Shown: piece after piece, positions 20,743 through 30,189 of the stretch
How the letters are laid out: each line of letters begins with the position of its first letter
Position numbering within the stretch: the stretch's first letter is position 1
Assembly (NCBI GenBank): GCA_009760855.2
Contig: WPIO01000003.1
Coordinates: forward strand, 10,424,001-10,467,500
Source: Cristatella mucedo
Taxonomy: Eukaryota; Bryozoa; Phylactolaemata; Cristatellidae
DNA: 43,500 bases
Reading direction: 5' to 3'
Made by a program: the position numbers and the translations under genes
The notes under the pieces: model-generated
Seen by the model: the letters and a program-made list of their open reading frames with translations, nothing else
What the model was told of the DNA's origin: nothing
Databases searched by the model: none

Positions 20743-21157
20743 ATGAACAATTAGAACAATCAGCTCTTTTAACTTAGTTGCTTTACGTTTACCTTTAACT
20801 AGTGGGAATAGTTTTGAAAGAGCACAAATAGCTTCATGGTCTAAACAATGATGTAAACATGAAGTAGAAAAACATCATTTTTAAGTGTTTCTTTACTAAA
20901 TAATTTAATTTAGTTGGTCTCTCTTTTTTAAATGTATTAGAATTTATCTTACAATATGAACAAATTATACTTGTATCATTACGCATAAGATTAGAATCGA
21001 ATTATGTTTCATTCATATCTAGATCACAGACATCACAACGAATTTCATATTTTTGTTTTGGTCTCTTTATTTTTGGTGGTTTACAATAAGGATGACCTGA
21101 TTCAAAGTATTCTATTTCACTAAATGTATTTAAACATTTATCACAAACTATTTCCAT
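20695..21157 (-). pseudogene. zinc-ribbon protein
   Basis: From ATG 21157 (MEIVCDKCLNTFSEIEYFE) it has four cysteine pairs: CDKC, a YC before a basic PPKIKRPKQK run, CDVCD and CSYC. A CLHHCLDHE region follows after a break in the T run near 20875. An in-frame TAA (21004-21002) and a TGA (20730-20728) interrupt otherwise coherent coding. CxxC ribbons of this kind occur in late transcription factors and DNA-binding proteins of DNA viruses. A regulatory role is inference. The TGA overlaps a TGA of fibre 4 in the palindrome TCATGA. Confidence 0.5.
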
Positions 21158-21186
21158 TCTCTATAGAATGTCATTTCTAACCCTAA

Positions 21187-22039
21187 ATGAAAGAAAAAAG
21201 AAGGTAAATTCAATCCCAACTCAAATGTAAGTCAAGTATTCAAACCAAGACCTAAGGATATTCCACAAGGTTTCTTTAATATTGTTGAACCTAATGAAAA
21301 TCATCAAGCAGACATTGTATTGATGACAAATGATTCAGGATATAAATATGCTTTGAGTGTTATTGATGTAGCTAGTATATATAGAGATTCAAGACCACTT
21401 AAAACAAAGTCTTCTAAAGAAGTAACACAAGCAATAATAAATATTTATAGTAAAGGTTCTTTGAAATGGCCAAAGAAGATAGCAGTAGATCCAGGATCAG
21501 AGTTTAAAGGAGAGTTTTCTAAAGAAATGAAAAGACATGAAACACGTGTTATAGAAGGTACTCGTAAAAAGAGTGTTGCATTAGTTGAAAGAATGAATAG
21601 AACAGTAGCTGAGAGAGCGTTTATTGCACAATATGATTTTTTTTTAGAAAGTAATTATAAAATAGATTATACTAGAAACAAAGAGTGGATTTATAATTTA
21701 CCAAAAATTATTGATTATCTAAATAATAGTATTACAAAAGCAACTGGTGAAAAACTTACTAAAGCAATAAAAAAAGAAATAGTAAAACTAAAGAAACCAA
21801 AATACCATAGAAAAGTAGAACAAGAAAAGTTATTAGAACTAGGAACAACTTTTAGATATTTATTAGAACCAGGTGAAGGAGAAGATGAAAAAAGAAAAAG
21901 AGCTACAGATGCTATATGGAGTTTAACTAAACATACTATTGTTAGAATAATGGTATTGCAAGAACAACCAGTTCGCTATTTTGTAAATGACGTTAAAAGG
22001 AGTTTGGTTAGAGAAGAACTGCAAGTGATTAAGATTTAG
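21187..22039 (+). CDS. retrovirus-like integrase (Polinton c-integrase)
   Basis: This DDE recombinase inserts the element and makes the short target duplication. From ATG 21187 one extra A in the run near 21195 separates the first few codons from the main frame. The latter is then open to TAG 22037. Catalytic residues appear as D in HQADIVLM, D in AVDPGSEFKGEF and E in ALVERMNRT, with about 32 residues between the last two. The C-terminal part is basic and ends LVREELQVIKI. There is no in-frame stop in about 280 codons. Its last bases overlap the convergent membrane-protein gene. Confidence 0.88.
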
Positions 22040-22430
22040 ATTCACCTGTTTTTTCTAATGGATCAACTTGTATTTCATTAAATTCTTCTTTAGTAACCTT
22101 ATCATCATCTAAAGCATCAACAATATTTGAAAATAAATTAGGATTTGATTGAAGAGTAGAACTTTTCTTCTATCATTTTGTGATATTGTACATTTAACTG
22201 ATATTAACATTGTTGTTCATCCACCTAAAACAGTTCCTACATGTGATAATTCATCATACTGTGGAACATAGGTGCTTGTTATAGTAATTGCAAGAGTTAA
22301 TGAAATACTTATAAATTGAAAACAATATATAATTCTTATTAATTTAGTTAAACAATTTCTTACTCTTTTGTTTTCTAAAAGTATTTTGTTATATTTATCG
22401 TTAGCATATTTAGTTATTTAGATCTGACAT
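22029..22430 (-). pseudogene. two-helix membrane protein
   Basis: The gene reads from ATG 22430 (MSDLNN) with a frame change close to the start. A basic stretch is followed by a hydrophobic helix (FQFISISLTLAITITSTYV), a short loop and a second helix with VLGG, TGA (22219) and TTMLISVKC. A polar acidic tail follows after another break near 22165 and ends at TAA 22031. The TGA lies in the membrane helix where Trp reads naturally. No known family. Its location next to the terminal repeat, convergent with integrase, is compact and gene-like. Confidence 0.45.
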
Positions 22431-22502
22431 GATTTTCCTATATTATTTTGCGAATAAAAATTGTTTTACTCTGTATAGTAGTATAAACTTAAAACAACTC
22501 CA

Positions 22503-22670
22503 AGTAGTATGTAAATGAATGGAATGGAGAATAGAGTCTCGAGAAGGACGGCAGCGGAAGACGAGAAACGATCGAGCGTCAGCGAGATTGTTGATCGGAG
22601 TACGGTTTATTTAATTGATGACGTCACTCGAATGAGCCCTAGGCTCCATTCCATTCATTTACATACTACT
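22503..22670 (-). repeat. Right terminal inverted repeat module
   Basis: This is the reverse complement of the left module with a few substitutions and a short deletion. Both borders carry the same 27 bp inverted end. TGACGTCA is conserved at 22619-22626. The right border is followed at once by GTCCT and resumed LINE-A sequence. Confidence 0.9.
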
Positions 22671-22712
22671 GTCCTTTAGCGAAAGGTCACCTTGGAACAA
22701 AACACCTACACA
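22671..22712 (-). repeat. Old LINE-A copy resumed, then lost
   Basis: Directly after the Polinton the sequence GTCCTTTAGCGAAAGGTC continues the LINE-A alignment broken at 5716 (compare GTCGTCTAACGAGAGGTC at 3566). Similarity fades after about 22712, probably the 5' truncation point of this LINE. Its first five bases are the right target duplication. Confidence 0.8.
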
Positions 22713-22849
22713 GGGACAAGACCTGTAAGATTTTTAAGTAGGTGGGGCTGGACCAGAAGTCAATGAAAAGTTATAGCGCAAAATCGCAGTGTTCGCTCGA
22801 AACGTACGCGGCAGTTGCCCGCTGAGAGTTATTAAGACGTAATTTCTTC

Positions 22850-23105
22850 GTTGGTGGAGGTCGCGGGGCGTAGGAATGGTGGCGGCCCGGCTCGCTGACC
22901 TGCTGCTGTATGGGAGGGAGACAATGCCCTCCTTTCCATTGGCTACACCACCGGGCAGAGGTATAGGGGCGATAGGGTAGGGATATAGGAGGTAGAGGTA
23001 TAGGGGCGATCGGTCCAGGTCGCTGCCCCCCACCCGCCCAGCCCCGCCCCTTCCCAAGGGGAAGTGCGAAAAGGCTCCCTGCCCTCTGGTTTCTCCACTG
23101 GGGTT
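22850..23105 (-). repeat. Repeat R1, copy 1
   Basis: The reverse complement starts CAGTGGAGAAACCAGAGGG and contains GGGCAGCGACCTGG and CGCCCCTATACCTCTAC, with local internal duplication. It matches the element at 30190-30310 (CAGTGGCGGAGCCAGGGGG, GGCAGCGACCTGGGCCGCCCC). It is probably a non-autonomous DNA transposon; the second end is not recognised. Confidence 0.5.
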
Positions 23106-24430
23106 GCAGTTTAGATTAGATCTTGCCAGGAGGTTCGTTTTGCACAATTAATTAGCAGCATTTCAATTGCGATTCCATTGCGATTGGCATGCCGCATAGC
23201 TCATATTACAACCATTAGCTCGCATCTGTCAAGTTAAGCTCGTGCAATTGCAATTAACAATCAATCTCCCTTAAAAAGCATCTAGGCTGAACTAGAATTC
23301 GGCTGGAAGTCAGCGAGGGAAAGGCAGAAGGGTGAGGAAGATCAAGTGGCAATATGCCGGCTTCTTTACCTTTGCTGGTTGTGTTCTCTTTTTGTTTTAC
23401 TCCTGCCTTATATATCATTGTCGCTGACGACTACCAGGCCACATACGCTACTACGGCTAATACTAATGCTAATAATACTAATCGTACTAAAATAATTACT
23501 GCTAAAATACTATACATAATAATTCTGAAATAATATTGATTAATTTTTTGGTGGGACTGTATATCTCGTCTTTTGTTAGTTTTGCAGGACGAAGTCTAAT
23601 CGTAATGTACATTGAGAGTTGCGTGCCTTGGAGTGTACTGCATGAAGCTTCCTGGCATAGGTAAGAGCTGTGAACTGTAAACTGTGAACTATGAACTATG
23701 TCTAAACTATGAACTTTAAAAAACTAGTCTTTATTTCTCAGTGTAGATAACAGCCGGAGATGCGTAAAGTCATAGTGTTACAAACGCGGTGTGCGGCTTC
23801 CACGTCCGGTCAGAACGATGCCGCAAAGACAGCGCTCGTAGCGGTGCAACTCTAAGCCGGCCCGCGAAAAATACCGGTGACGCCTGAACGTTGAAGCACG
23901 GCTGGTGACGAAGAGCTCGCCTACCTCGAAATAACAAGCCCGTATCCATAATGCCTTCAAGTTTATTTGACAGCAGCGGAGGGGACAGGCGTTCAAAAGC
24001 AGCCATGACGTACAGTTATCCCTCGCCACTTCACGCCTCGACTTTCGCGGCTTCACTCTATCGTGGTTTTTAAACTAAATATGTATATTAATTGAAAAGT
24101 CGATCGACATAGTGAAAATGATACAGCGCACGTTCGGTTGTCTGAGCCAATAATACAGCTCTATGTTACAATTGAAATTACTGACCATATGGACTGTAGG
24201 CCTATGTATTCGAGCACTCCGGTAAATCCTTAAACGCCAGGTGCAGCCGCTCGACCACTCCTTGTGTGTGGGCAAGAAACATTTTCTTGATTGTGGTGAA
24301 ACCAAGCCAACCACAGCGTACTGTTCACTGATTGTCAATCCTATCATCGACACGTACAATTAAATGTACTATATTATTAAATATTTTTAACGTCTAATAT
24401 GTCATGTCCAGAGGGCTCTAACAATGCTAA
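23106..24430. other. no certain gene; one weak exon candidate
   Basis: I see no transposon or RNA gene. On the minus strand a start codon at 24006 opens a frame (MAAFERLSPPLLSNKLEGIM) with a possible GTAGGC donor nearby, but nothing links it to further exons. Another minus ORF at 24075-24359 has no recognisable feature. Confidence 0.3.
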
Positions 24431-24439
24431 AAACTACCG

Positions 24440-24580
24440 TATTTCGAGAGTTGTGAACAGGTTTTCTATGCTCTTACTGCGAAAATATTTGATTTATAAA
24501 TGAATAATCCTAATTCGCGGAAACTCACCTATCGCGTTAGAGTCTGGAACTGATTAACCACGATAAACGTGGGATGACTG
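24440..24580 (-). repeat. Tigger/mariner-type terminal fragment
   Basis: The reverse complement begins CAGTCATCCCACGTTTATCG and goes on with GGTTAATCAGTTCCAGACTC and GCGATAGGTGAGTTTCCGCG, the usual start of Tigger-like elements. A TA follows its outer end at 24581. Only one end is recognisable. Confidence 0.65.
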
Positions 24581-24582
24581 TA

Positions 24583-25229
24583 CACCAACGGCTCTCTGAC
24601 CCAGAGCCCAAATAAACTCTAATGCCAACTTCTAGAATCCAAACTTTATAGTCCTAAATCACGCCTTTTTATATGACTCCGGCAATAAACTATCGCATAG
24701 TTGCGAATAAATGATAATTATCCGGCACAATCCGGCAGGTTTAGCTGGCGCTGCCGTTTCACTAAGCGAATTCGGCGTAAGGGACATGGCCTGCAAGCTA
24801 AGAGGGGCCCCGCTGCGTCAGATTATCCCTTGCGGTGTTTTATGCGGATATTATAATATATTGCGCATGTTATCGCCAACCAATTTAGACGTCTCTTTTA
24901 CAGCAAATGCAAAGTGCTTCGAAAGACATTCAGTTCTCTTAGAACATGCCATCAATGTCTTAGTTGCAATTTGTATTATAATGGGTTGAGAGGTGTGTGC
25001 TTATTTCAGTTGGGAATCCTGCAAGACAGACATAGACAGCTGCGCATTCTACAGTTACGTGAGCTAATAAGTAAAGAATTGACATAAATCCAAGATTTTT
25101 GAGTGAAACTAGGAGAAACCATGATAAATGGGAAGATACTTGTCAGGAATTGTAAACAGCCCACTAGGCCAGGGCTGACGTAAGAAGTGAGCTACTAAAA
25201 ACGATGTCAAACATTTCTCAGTCACAGCT
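24583..25229. other. unassigned stretch
   Basis: No gene or known repeat is recognisable. A 92-codon ORF (24711-24989) lacks domain features and is probably chance. Confidence 0.4.
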
Positions 25230-25640
25230 GTTCCATTCCTCCGCTTAAAGACCGTTGGCGTTCGAAGCTTTTGCTTTGCAGGTCCTAAACTAGACTCACT
25301 TCGGTAATTCTTTCACTACAACATGTAGTCTCCTGCTGCCGACTATGGCGCATCCTCTCCAGCGAAGCTGAGCTGCTGCTTCCATGCTGCTCACTAACTC
25401 AACTGCTCTCCTTACGGCCTTGCATTTCAGTTTCTCTTTGTTAAGTGAGATGCAGTCTGTTATCTGCCGATTGCGTACCTAAAGCGGCTTTGGCTGTGAG
25501 TGAGCTATAGCAAGTTTTGCGTAACACCCACATACTCTGGGGGCTATGTGTGGCTCTGCGGAGTGACAGACGGATATGCATACATTCTTTTCCAGGGTCG
25601 CCAGCTAGCGATTGCCTTTGCAAAGAGGTGGAGTAGCCTT
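25230..25640 (+). repeat. LINE-B 3' fragment
   Basis: The end of the LINE-B open frame and 3' part are in plus orientation. GACCGTTGGCGTTCGAAGC and the final TGGCTCTGCGGAGTGACAGAC match 32930-33255 and the complement of 34790-35060. The copy is decayed. Confidence 0.6.
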
Positions 25641-25904
25641 GTTTCCACGCCCATTAAAGCCAAGTTTTCACAACGCAGAAATGAAAGCGTGTTGATAAAA
25701 TCTCGGCTGTTACCTTCATTCAAAAATATATGCAAAAATTCGATTAGCCTCTCAGATTTCAACTGAGCTGTAGTACGCATGAGTTCATCGCGGTCAAGCC
25801 ACGACTAGCATTAGGATAGAAGACATTCGTGTGCTGAATGAATCGCGTAATGCTATACATATGAATCCTGTTTCCATGGAACACTTGGTGCTTAAAGCAG
25901 CGCG

Positions 25905-26240
25905 AGGCAGGGGTATCGCATCCAAGTTGGTCCGTGGATTGGTGAAATCATGAATAAGTTTCTGTAACACGTTACTCACAGGTCTTCCGGCCTGCACAAT
26001 AAGGCACTTACAGTCGGTCCAAAACTCAGCTGCTAGGTTGCCTGCCATGAACCTAACATTTGTTAGATTACACAACTTCTCACCGACCTGCACTGGCTCC
26101 CAGATTCAGCAGCGTATCGATTTCAAGGCTTAGTCACTCACTTTTAGGTCCTTAATTCTCTTGCTTCACCGACCTGCCCAAACTAATTCCCAATCGAGCC
26201 GCACATCTTTCTAGCGGCTCCACCGATTAAAGTCGTCTGT
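25905..26240 (+). repeat. LINE-A RT fragment, decayed
   Basis: The sequence runs CTTCCGGCCTGCACAATAAG to CTCACCGACCTGCACTGGCT, then CAGCGTATCGATTTCAAGG. This is the LINE-A segment encoding [16 protein letters not shown], in plus orientation with many changes. Confidence 0.6.
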
Positions 26241-26319
26241 AATGTAATTTATATTTTATTACTATGTATTCTTCAATTTCAGCCTGTAATTATACACAGC
26301 CACAATGACTAAGATGATG

Positions 26320-27190
26320 TTACAATGGAGAGTTTATTATAGCATACTCAAAGCCTAATAGGCTTTCGGGGAGCATTCGATCGCCAACATACTTCATCCC
26401 AAACAACAAAGAGAAAGTAACAAGCAAAGCTGAATCAGGAAGGCATCGAGGAAGTGAATATCGTGGAAGTAGCAGCTCAGGATGACTGGAAAAGATGTGC
26501 CACAGTCAACAGCATGAGAGAAAATTTCTTTCCCTAAGACATGTGGAAGTAATTTCCACAGTCAAGGATCTGCAGAGCAAGTGCTTTGGTTGCCAACAGA
26601 CTTCAAGCATAGGAATGGAATAGCTAATTTAATGTGCATAGAGGATCTGAGGGCGGAAGGAGTCTGAAACAGCTGCAGAAGTTCAGCTATGTATGAAGAA
26701 GTCAAGCTCAGGCGGGCCTGATGGGTCAGAGTATGAATTTTACTCTGTATCAGTTTATCAACTGGAAGCCACTGCAGCTACTTCAGCAGAGGAGACGCAT
26801 GGCAAAACTTCCGGGATTTTTTGATTACCTGGCAGCCATATTGATCACAAGCTTCAGGGGCTTAATGGCTTTTCGTTAAAATTTAAGCTGTTATCAAATA
26901 AGACACCTAAAGTTAGAGCACGTGGTGACGGTCGCACAATGTTATCACTAATTGGAAAAGTAAAGTTTTCTAGACCAGCAGAGCACTTTGGGTGTCCTAT
27001 GAGTAGGTGTTCTGTTGTATCATAATTTAGTTAAGGGAATGAGCCGACATCCACGATCGAATGTCAGCAAGGCAAGCATTCAGTTTATCGTTCGCAGCAG
27101 TGAATTCAGATGGTTTAAATGGCAAATAGATTTCAGTATCGTCAGCATAGAAGTGCTAGCCAATCGCGTGGCCTGAATCACTTTTCCTGG
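26320..27190 (-). repeat. LINE-B RT fragment, decayed
   Basis: The minus strand aligns in order with 34790-35790. Shared landmarks are AGCCTAATAGGCTTTCGG, GGCAGCCATATT, CACGTGGTGACGGTCGCACA and GTCAGCATAGAAGT. It contains many stops and small losses and is clearly older than the copy at 34795. Confidence 0.7.
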
Positions 27191-27194
27191 ATAT

Positions 27195-27300
27195 CGTTAT
27201 CAGCTGTGTGCCGAAATGATCTCAACTCCTTCGGAGACCGTGCTTTTATAACGTACACTTTGAGTTCTTGGAAATCACCCGGAAATGACTTCGCAACATC
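27195..27300 (+). repeat. short LINE-A fragment
   Basis: TCCTTCGGAGACCGTGCTTT and the following bases match the LINE-A stretch at 36830-36880 in plus orientation. It is only about 70-100 bases long. Confidence 0.45.
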
Positions 27301-27509
27301 GACATCCCCTGTTTTTACGAAATTTAAAAAAAATAAGCACGCACATGTTCTGCATAGAATTTTTTCCAGGTCCGTGTGTATTATCCATTATGCGCTTATG
27401 TATACTTATGCTATGCGTGTTATAACTAACCAGGATACTATATCCAGATAAATACGATATTAAGAATAATATATCCAAATGCTAAGCATTTGATATATAA
27501 ACTTAAAAG

Positions 27510-28083
27510 GCTTCTGTAGCTCACAGCTTGCTGGTCTCCCGGCCTGCGCAATCAGGCACTTAAGCGTGGTGCAAAACTCTGCAGCGAAGCTTGTCTGTCG
27601 TGAGCGTCGCATCTGCGTCAGCACACCACTTCATGGTGACCTACACTATCTCACAATCCAGCAGCGCATTGAATTCGAGGTTCTCTCATTCAATTTTAGG
27701 TTCCTTCATTCTCTGGCTTCAGCCTACCTATTATAACTAATCCCTCAACAGGATAGGTTGGCATCATACCACCAGCTTTTCTGACTACAATCGCTTAGCT
27801 TTACCTCGGATGAACCACTAATCCTTTGAGATTGCGCTTCTAATTCGTATGGTCCCAAAGCCTGGAACTAACTCGCGACGAACGTCACGACTCTCTCTCT
27901 TCTGAACTGACAACATTTATGAAGAAGCTAAAAACACGCCTGTTTTTCATTAGGATTTGGTGGGTCCTTGTGATTTGCACTTTGTGTGCTTATGCATGCT
28001 GACACTATGCATTCTAGCACTACCCATATTTTACGTGTTGACAATGTGCATGTCACCTTTAACCATGTAATGCCGATTGGCCT
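27510..28083 (+). repeat. LINE-A 3' part
   Basis: This is a plus-oriented RT C-terminus with many stops (GTGCAAAACTCTGCAGCGAA, GTCTGTCGTGAGCGTCGC) followed by 3' UTR (GTGCTTATGCATGCTGACAC, GCATGTCACCTTTAACCATG). The tail seems to continue at 28240 beyond a SINE-like piece. Confidence 0.7.
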
Positions 28084-28085
28084 TG

Positions 28086-28165
28086 ACAGCCCAGGAGGTA
28101 CGGTGCCCGCTCTCCCCGACCGAAATTCGTAGGTTCGAATCCTGCCGTGGGTGATCCTTTATTGC
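28086..28165 (+). mobile_element. tRNA-derived SINE-like sequence
   Basis: An A-box-like AGCCCAGGAGGTA is followed about 40 bases later by a near-perfect B box GGTTCGAATCC, spaced as in a tRNA gene. The arms do not fold into a full tRNA cloverleaf by eye and no anticodon loop is clear. It lies between two parts of a LINE-A 3' UTR, as expected for a SINE that uses LINE machinery. A decayed tRNA gene is the alternative. Confidence 0.6.
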
Positions 28166-28239
28166 TGAATGCAAGCGGTGTTAATAGCCGTTAAGACTCT
28201 TCTGCCGCTAAAAAAATGAGAATGTTGTATCAGTTAAGA

Positions 28240-28380
28240 TTTTTTGGTGTTTGTTGACACTGTGCGTGCTACCGGTAATCATTTGATCGTGCTTACTTTA
28301 CAGCATTCATAGAGTGCCCAGAAATAGATTAAATTCCCCGAGGGTGCTATATAAATAAATTTTTGTATATTATTGTATAA
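28240..28380 (+). repeat. LINE-A terminal tail
   Basis: TTGACACTGTGCGTGCTACC through CCCCGAGGGTGCTATATAAATAAA matches the last part of the LINE-A 3' UTR (CTGAGGGCGCTTTATCAAG) in plus orientation, ending in AT-rich sequence. Confidence 0.5.
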
Positions 28381-28516
28381 TTATAAGCATAATTTATTTT
28401 CTGAAACTTATGAATCCAAGCTGCCTTGCCAGCTTGATAAAACAAATGATTGAAAATCTTCGGATGTCCTATTTTTCGGAGTGCACCTTTTCCCCCTGTC
28501 GCTTGCGAGAGACTCT

Positions 28517-28577
28517 ACAAGTGTGTGTGTGTGTGTGTGTCCATAGATGGCCTACATGTACGTTGTTCACTTGCATA

Positions 28578-28610
<33 letters not shown>

Positions 28611-28682
28611 TTCGCACACACACATACACACACACATGCATATGTATACATATATATATATATATATATATTTATGCATATC
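28517..28682. repeat. TG/TA/CA microsatellite cluster 1
   Basis: (TG)n at 28520, (TA)n at about 28578 and 28652, and a (CA)n tract between them. All ORFs here are repeat artefacts. Confidence 0.95.
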
Positions 28683-28822
28683 CCAGCTAATTAAAGCAAG
28701 AAAATCCCTCCGTCCCTCCGTCACGCGGCAAGATAGCAACCAGTACTTCCGGGGTGACGTGCAATAGACGTGTAAGTCTGCGAGTAACGACTAAGCGAGT
28801 GAGTCCACAGGCAGTGAGCTAT

Positions 28823-29005
<183 letters not shown>

Positions 29006-29009
29006 ACAC

Positions 29010-29770
29010 AAACACACGCCCACTTGCATAAATCTGTATATCTAAATACAGTGCTTTTATTTTGTGAAGCCAAACGTAAATGAACGTGCTTCGTTGAAAA
29101 GCTTCTCTCCTATATTTGCCCTTGCCCCGCTCTTTTCTGTCCGTATAACAAGCCAATATCCCCTTTACCTATCGGCAAACCCTCGTCAAATCCCTGGCCC
29201 CTGAACCGGTTGAGTAAAATCGGGTAGTAATTTTGGAGATTCGAATATTTATTACAGTCCTACATGTGATTCAGACACCTATGCAATTTTGAATTAAATA
29301 GTTCTTTGAAACTTTTTTAATGACTTTCAAACTAGAAGAAATGAGCAGTTATAGTGGTAAATATATAATTATGTATTTAAAAAATTGTAAGTATGTTCAT
29401 TGAGAAAATACCTGCATATACGGAAACAGTATCCGTAGTATATTGAATGTACAATATTAAGCTTAGAATACAGCCCTCATACAGGCGCGAAATGCAATGC
29501 ATACCAGTAACTATCCTGACCATTGATTGAAGACAAGACCGATGATTAATTAATGGTAAGTCACTACTAACATATCGCTGAGAGAAAACCCTCACGCTCA
29601 AAATCGGCTCAGTTAGCATCTTCTCTGACTAGCCTCAGCTCCAAATACGCGTAACCCTTACCAAGATGGCCTCTCGGTGGATGGCTACGTTAGCTTCAAG
29701 CAGAACACCAGAATTATACTCGAGAAAGCAAATGGTAATGTGATTAAGATGATTTAAAGCAAGCTAATTT
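29010..29770. other. unassigned stretch
   Basis: No gene, RNA or known repeat is recognisable in these 760 bases. Confidence 0.4.
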
Positions 29771-29774
29771 CGAA

Positions 29775-29879
29775 TGCCGAAAGAGATATACTCTCGATAG
29801 CTCGATCGACGAGAGTACTAAACCAGTAACCCAGAAGTAGTCGATCTTTCTACGGTCGAGGGAAAATTCTCTTTCGGCA
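29775..29879. repeat. 105 bp unit with perfect 12 bp inverted ends
   Basis: TGCCGAAAGAGA at 29775 and TCTCTTTCGGCA at 29868 are perfect inverted repeats around about 80 bases that contain further small palindromes (CTCTCGATAGCTCGATCGACGAGAG region). It may be a small MITE or a structured RNA; no copy is seen elsewhere in the window. Confidence 0.5.
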
Positions 29880-29935
29880 CTATTTACACGGCAAACGGCC
29901 ATCGATCTTACGTATTCTGGAAGATACGTGAGTGC

Positions 29936-30055
29936 ATCTGTGGTGGACCACACTGACACACTGGCTGACGTCAAAGGCTACTTGGTTCAACCACCCGCGG
30001 CAGGCGGGTATCTGTGGTGGCCACATGCTGACGTCAAAGGCTCAACCACCCGCCA
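29936..30055 (+). repeat. diverged tandem duplication with CRE palindromes
   Basis: Two copies share ATCTGTGGTGG, CTGACGTCAAAGGCT and CAACCACCCGC. Each carries TGACGTCA. The first copy is about 70 bases, the second about 50 with internal loss. Confidence 0.6.
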
Positions 30056-30189
30056 CACGAGAAGCCACAGGCGCACACAACAGAAATATCCCCAGTAAAT
30101 TCTGTCTAATTTCAGCAACGAAATACTTAAGAAACTGAGACAGGCGTGGATACGAGTATAATTGTTCCAAAACTAAGTTACTGCACTGC

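Larger units (their letters stand above)
5717..22670 (+). mobile_element. Polinton/Maverick (adintovirus-like) element
   Basis: This is a 16,954 bp AT-rich block. It has AG...CT termini, terminal inverted repeats of 168-181 bp and a 5 bp direct duplication of LINE sequence on both sides. It encodes protein-primed family B DNA polymerase, a retrovirus-like integrase, a double-jelly-roll type major capsid protein and a PLA2-domain minor capsid protein. It also carries fibre genes, a YqaJ-like nuclease and an HNH-AP2 nuclease. No packaging ATPase or cysteine protease was recognised. Most genes carry single-base frame breaks in A/T runs and in-frame stop codons, so it is either inactive under the standard code or read in an unusual way. 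Confidence 0.92.

Noticed and set aside
5717-22670. Mitochondrial linear plasmid or invertebrate mitochondrial code
   Set aside because: TGA = Trp fits, but AGA is used where Arg is expected, TAA/TAG also occur in frame, and capsid genes, integrase and a genomic target duplication point to a Polinton.
23770-24056. Host exon beginning MAAFERLSPP
   Set aside because: Only a start and a weak donor are visible, with no second exon or known domain.
28086-28165. Functional tRNA gene
   Set aside because: The B box is good, but acceptor and anticodon arms do not pair convincingly and it lies inside LINE sequence.
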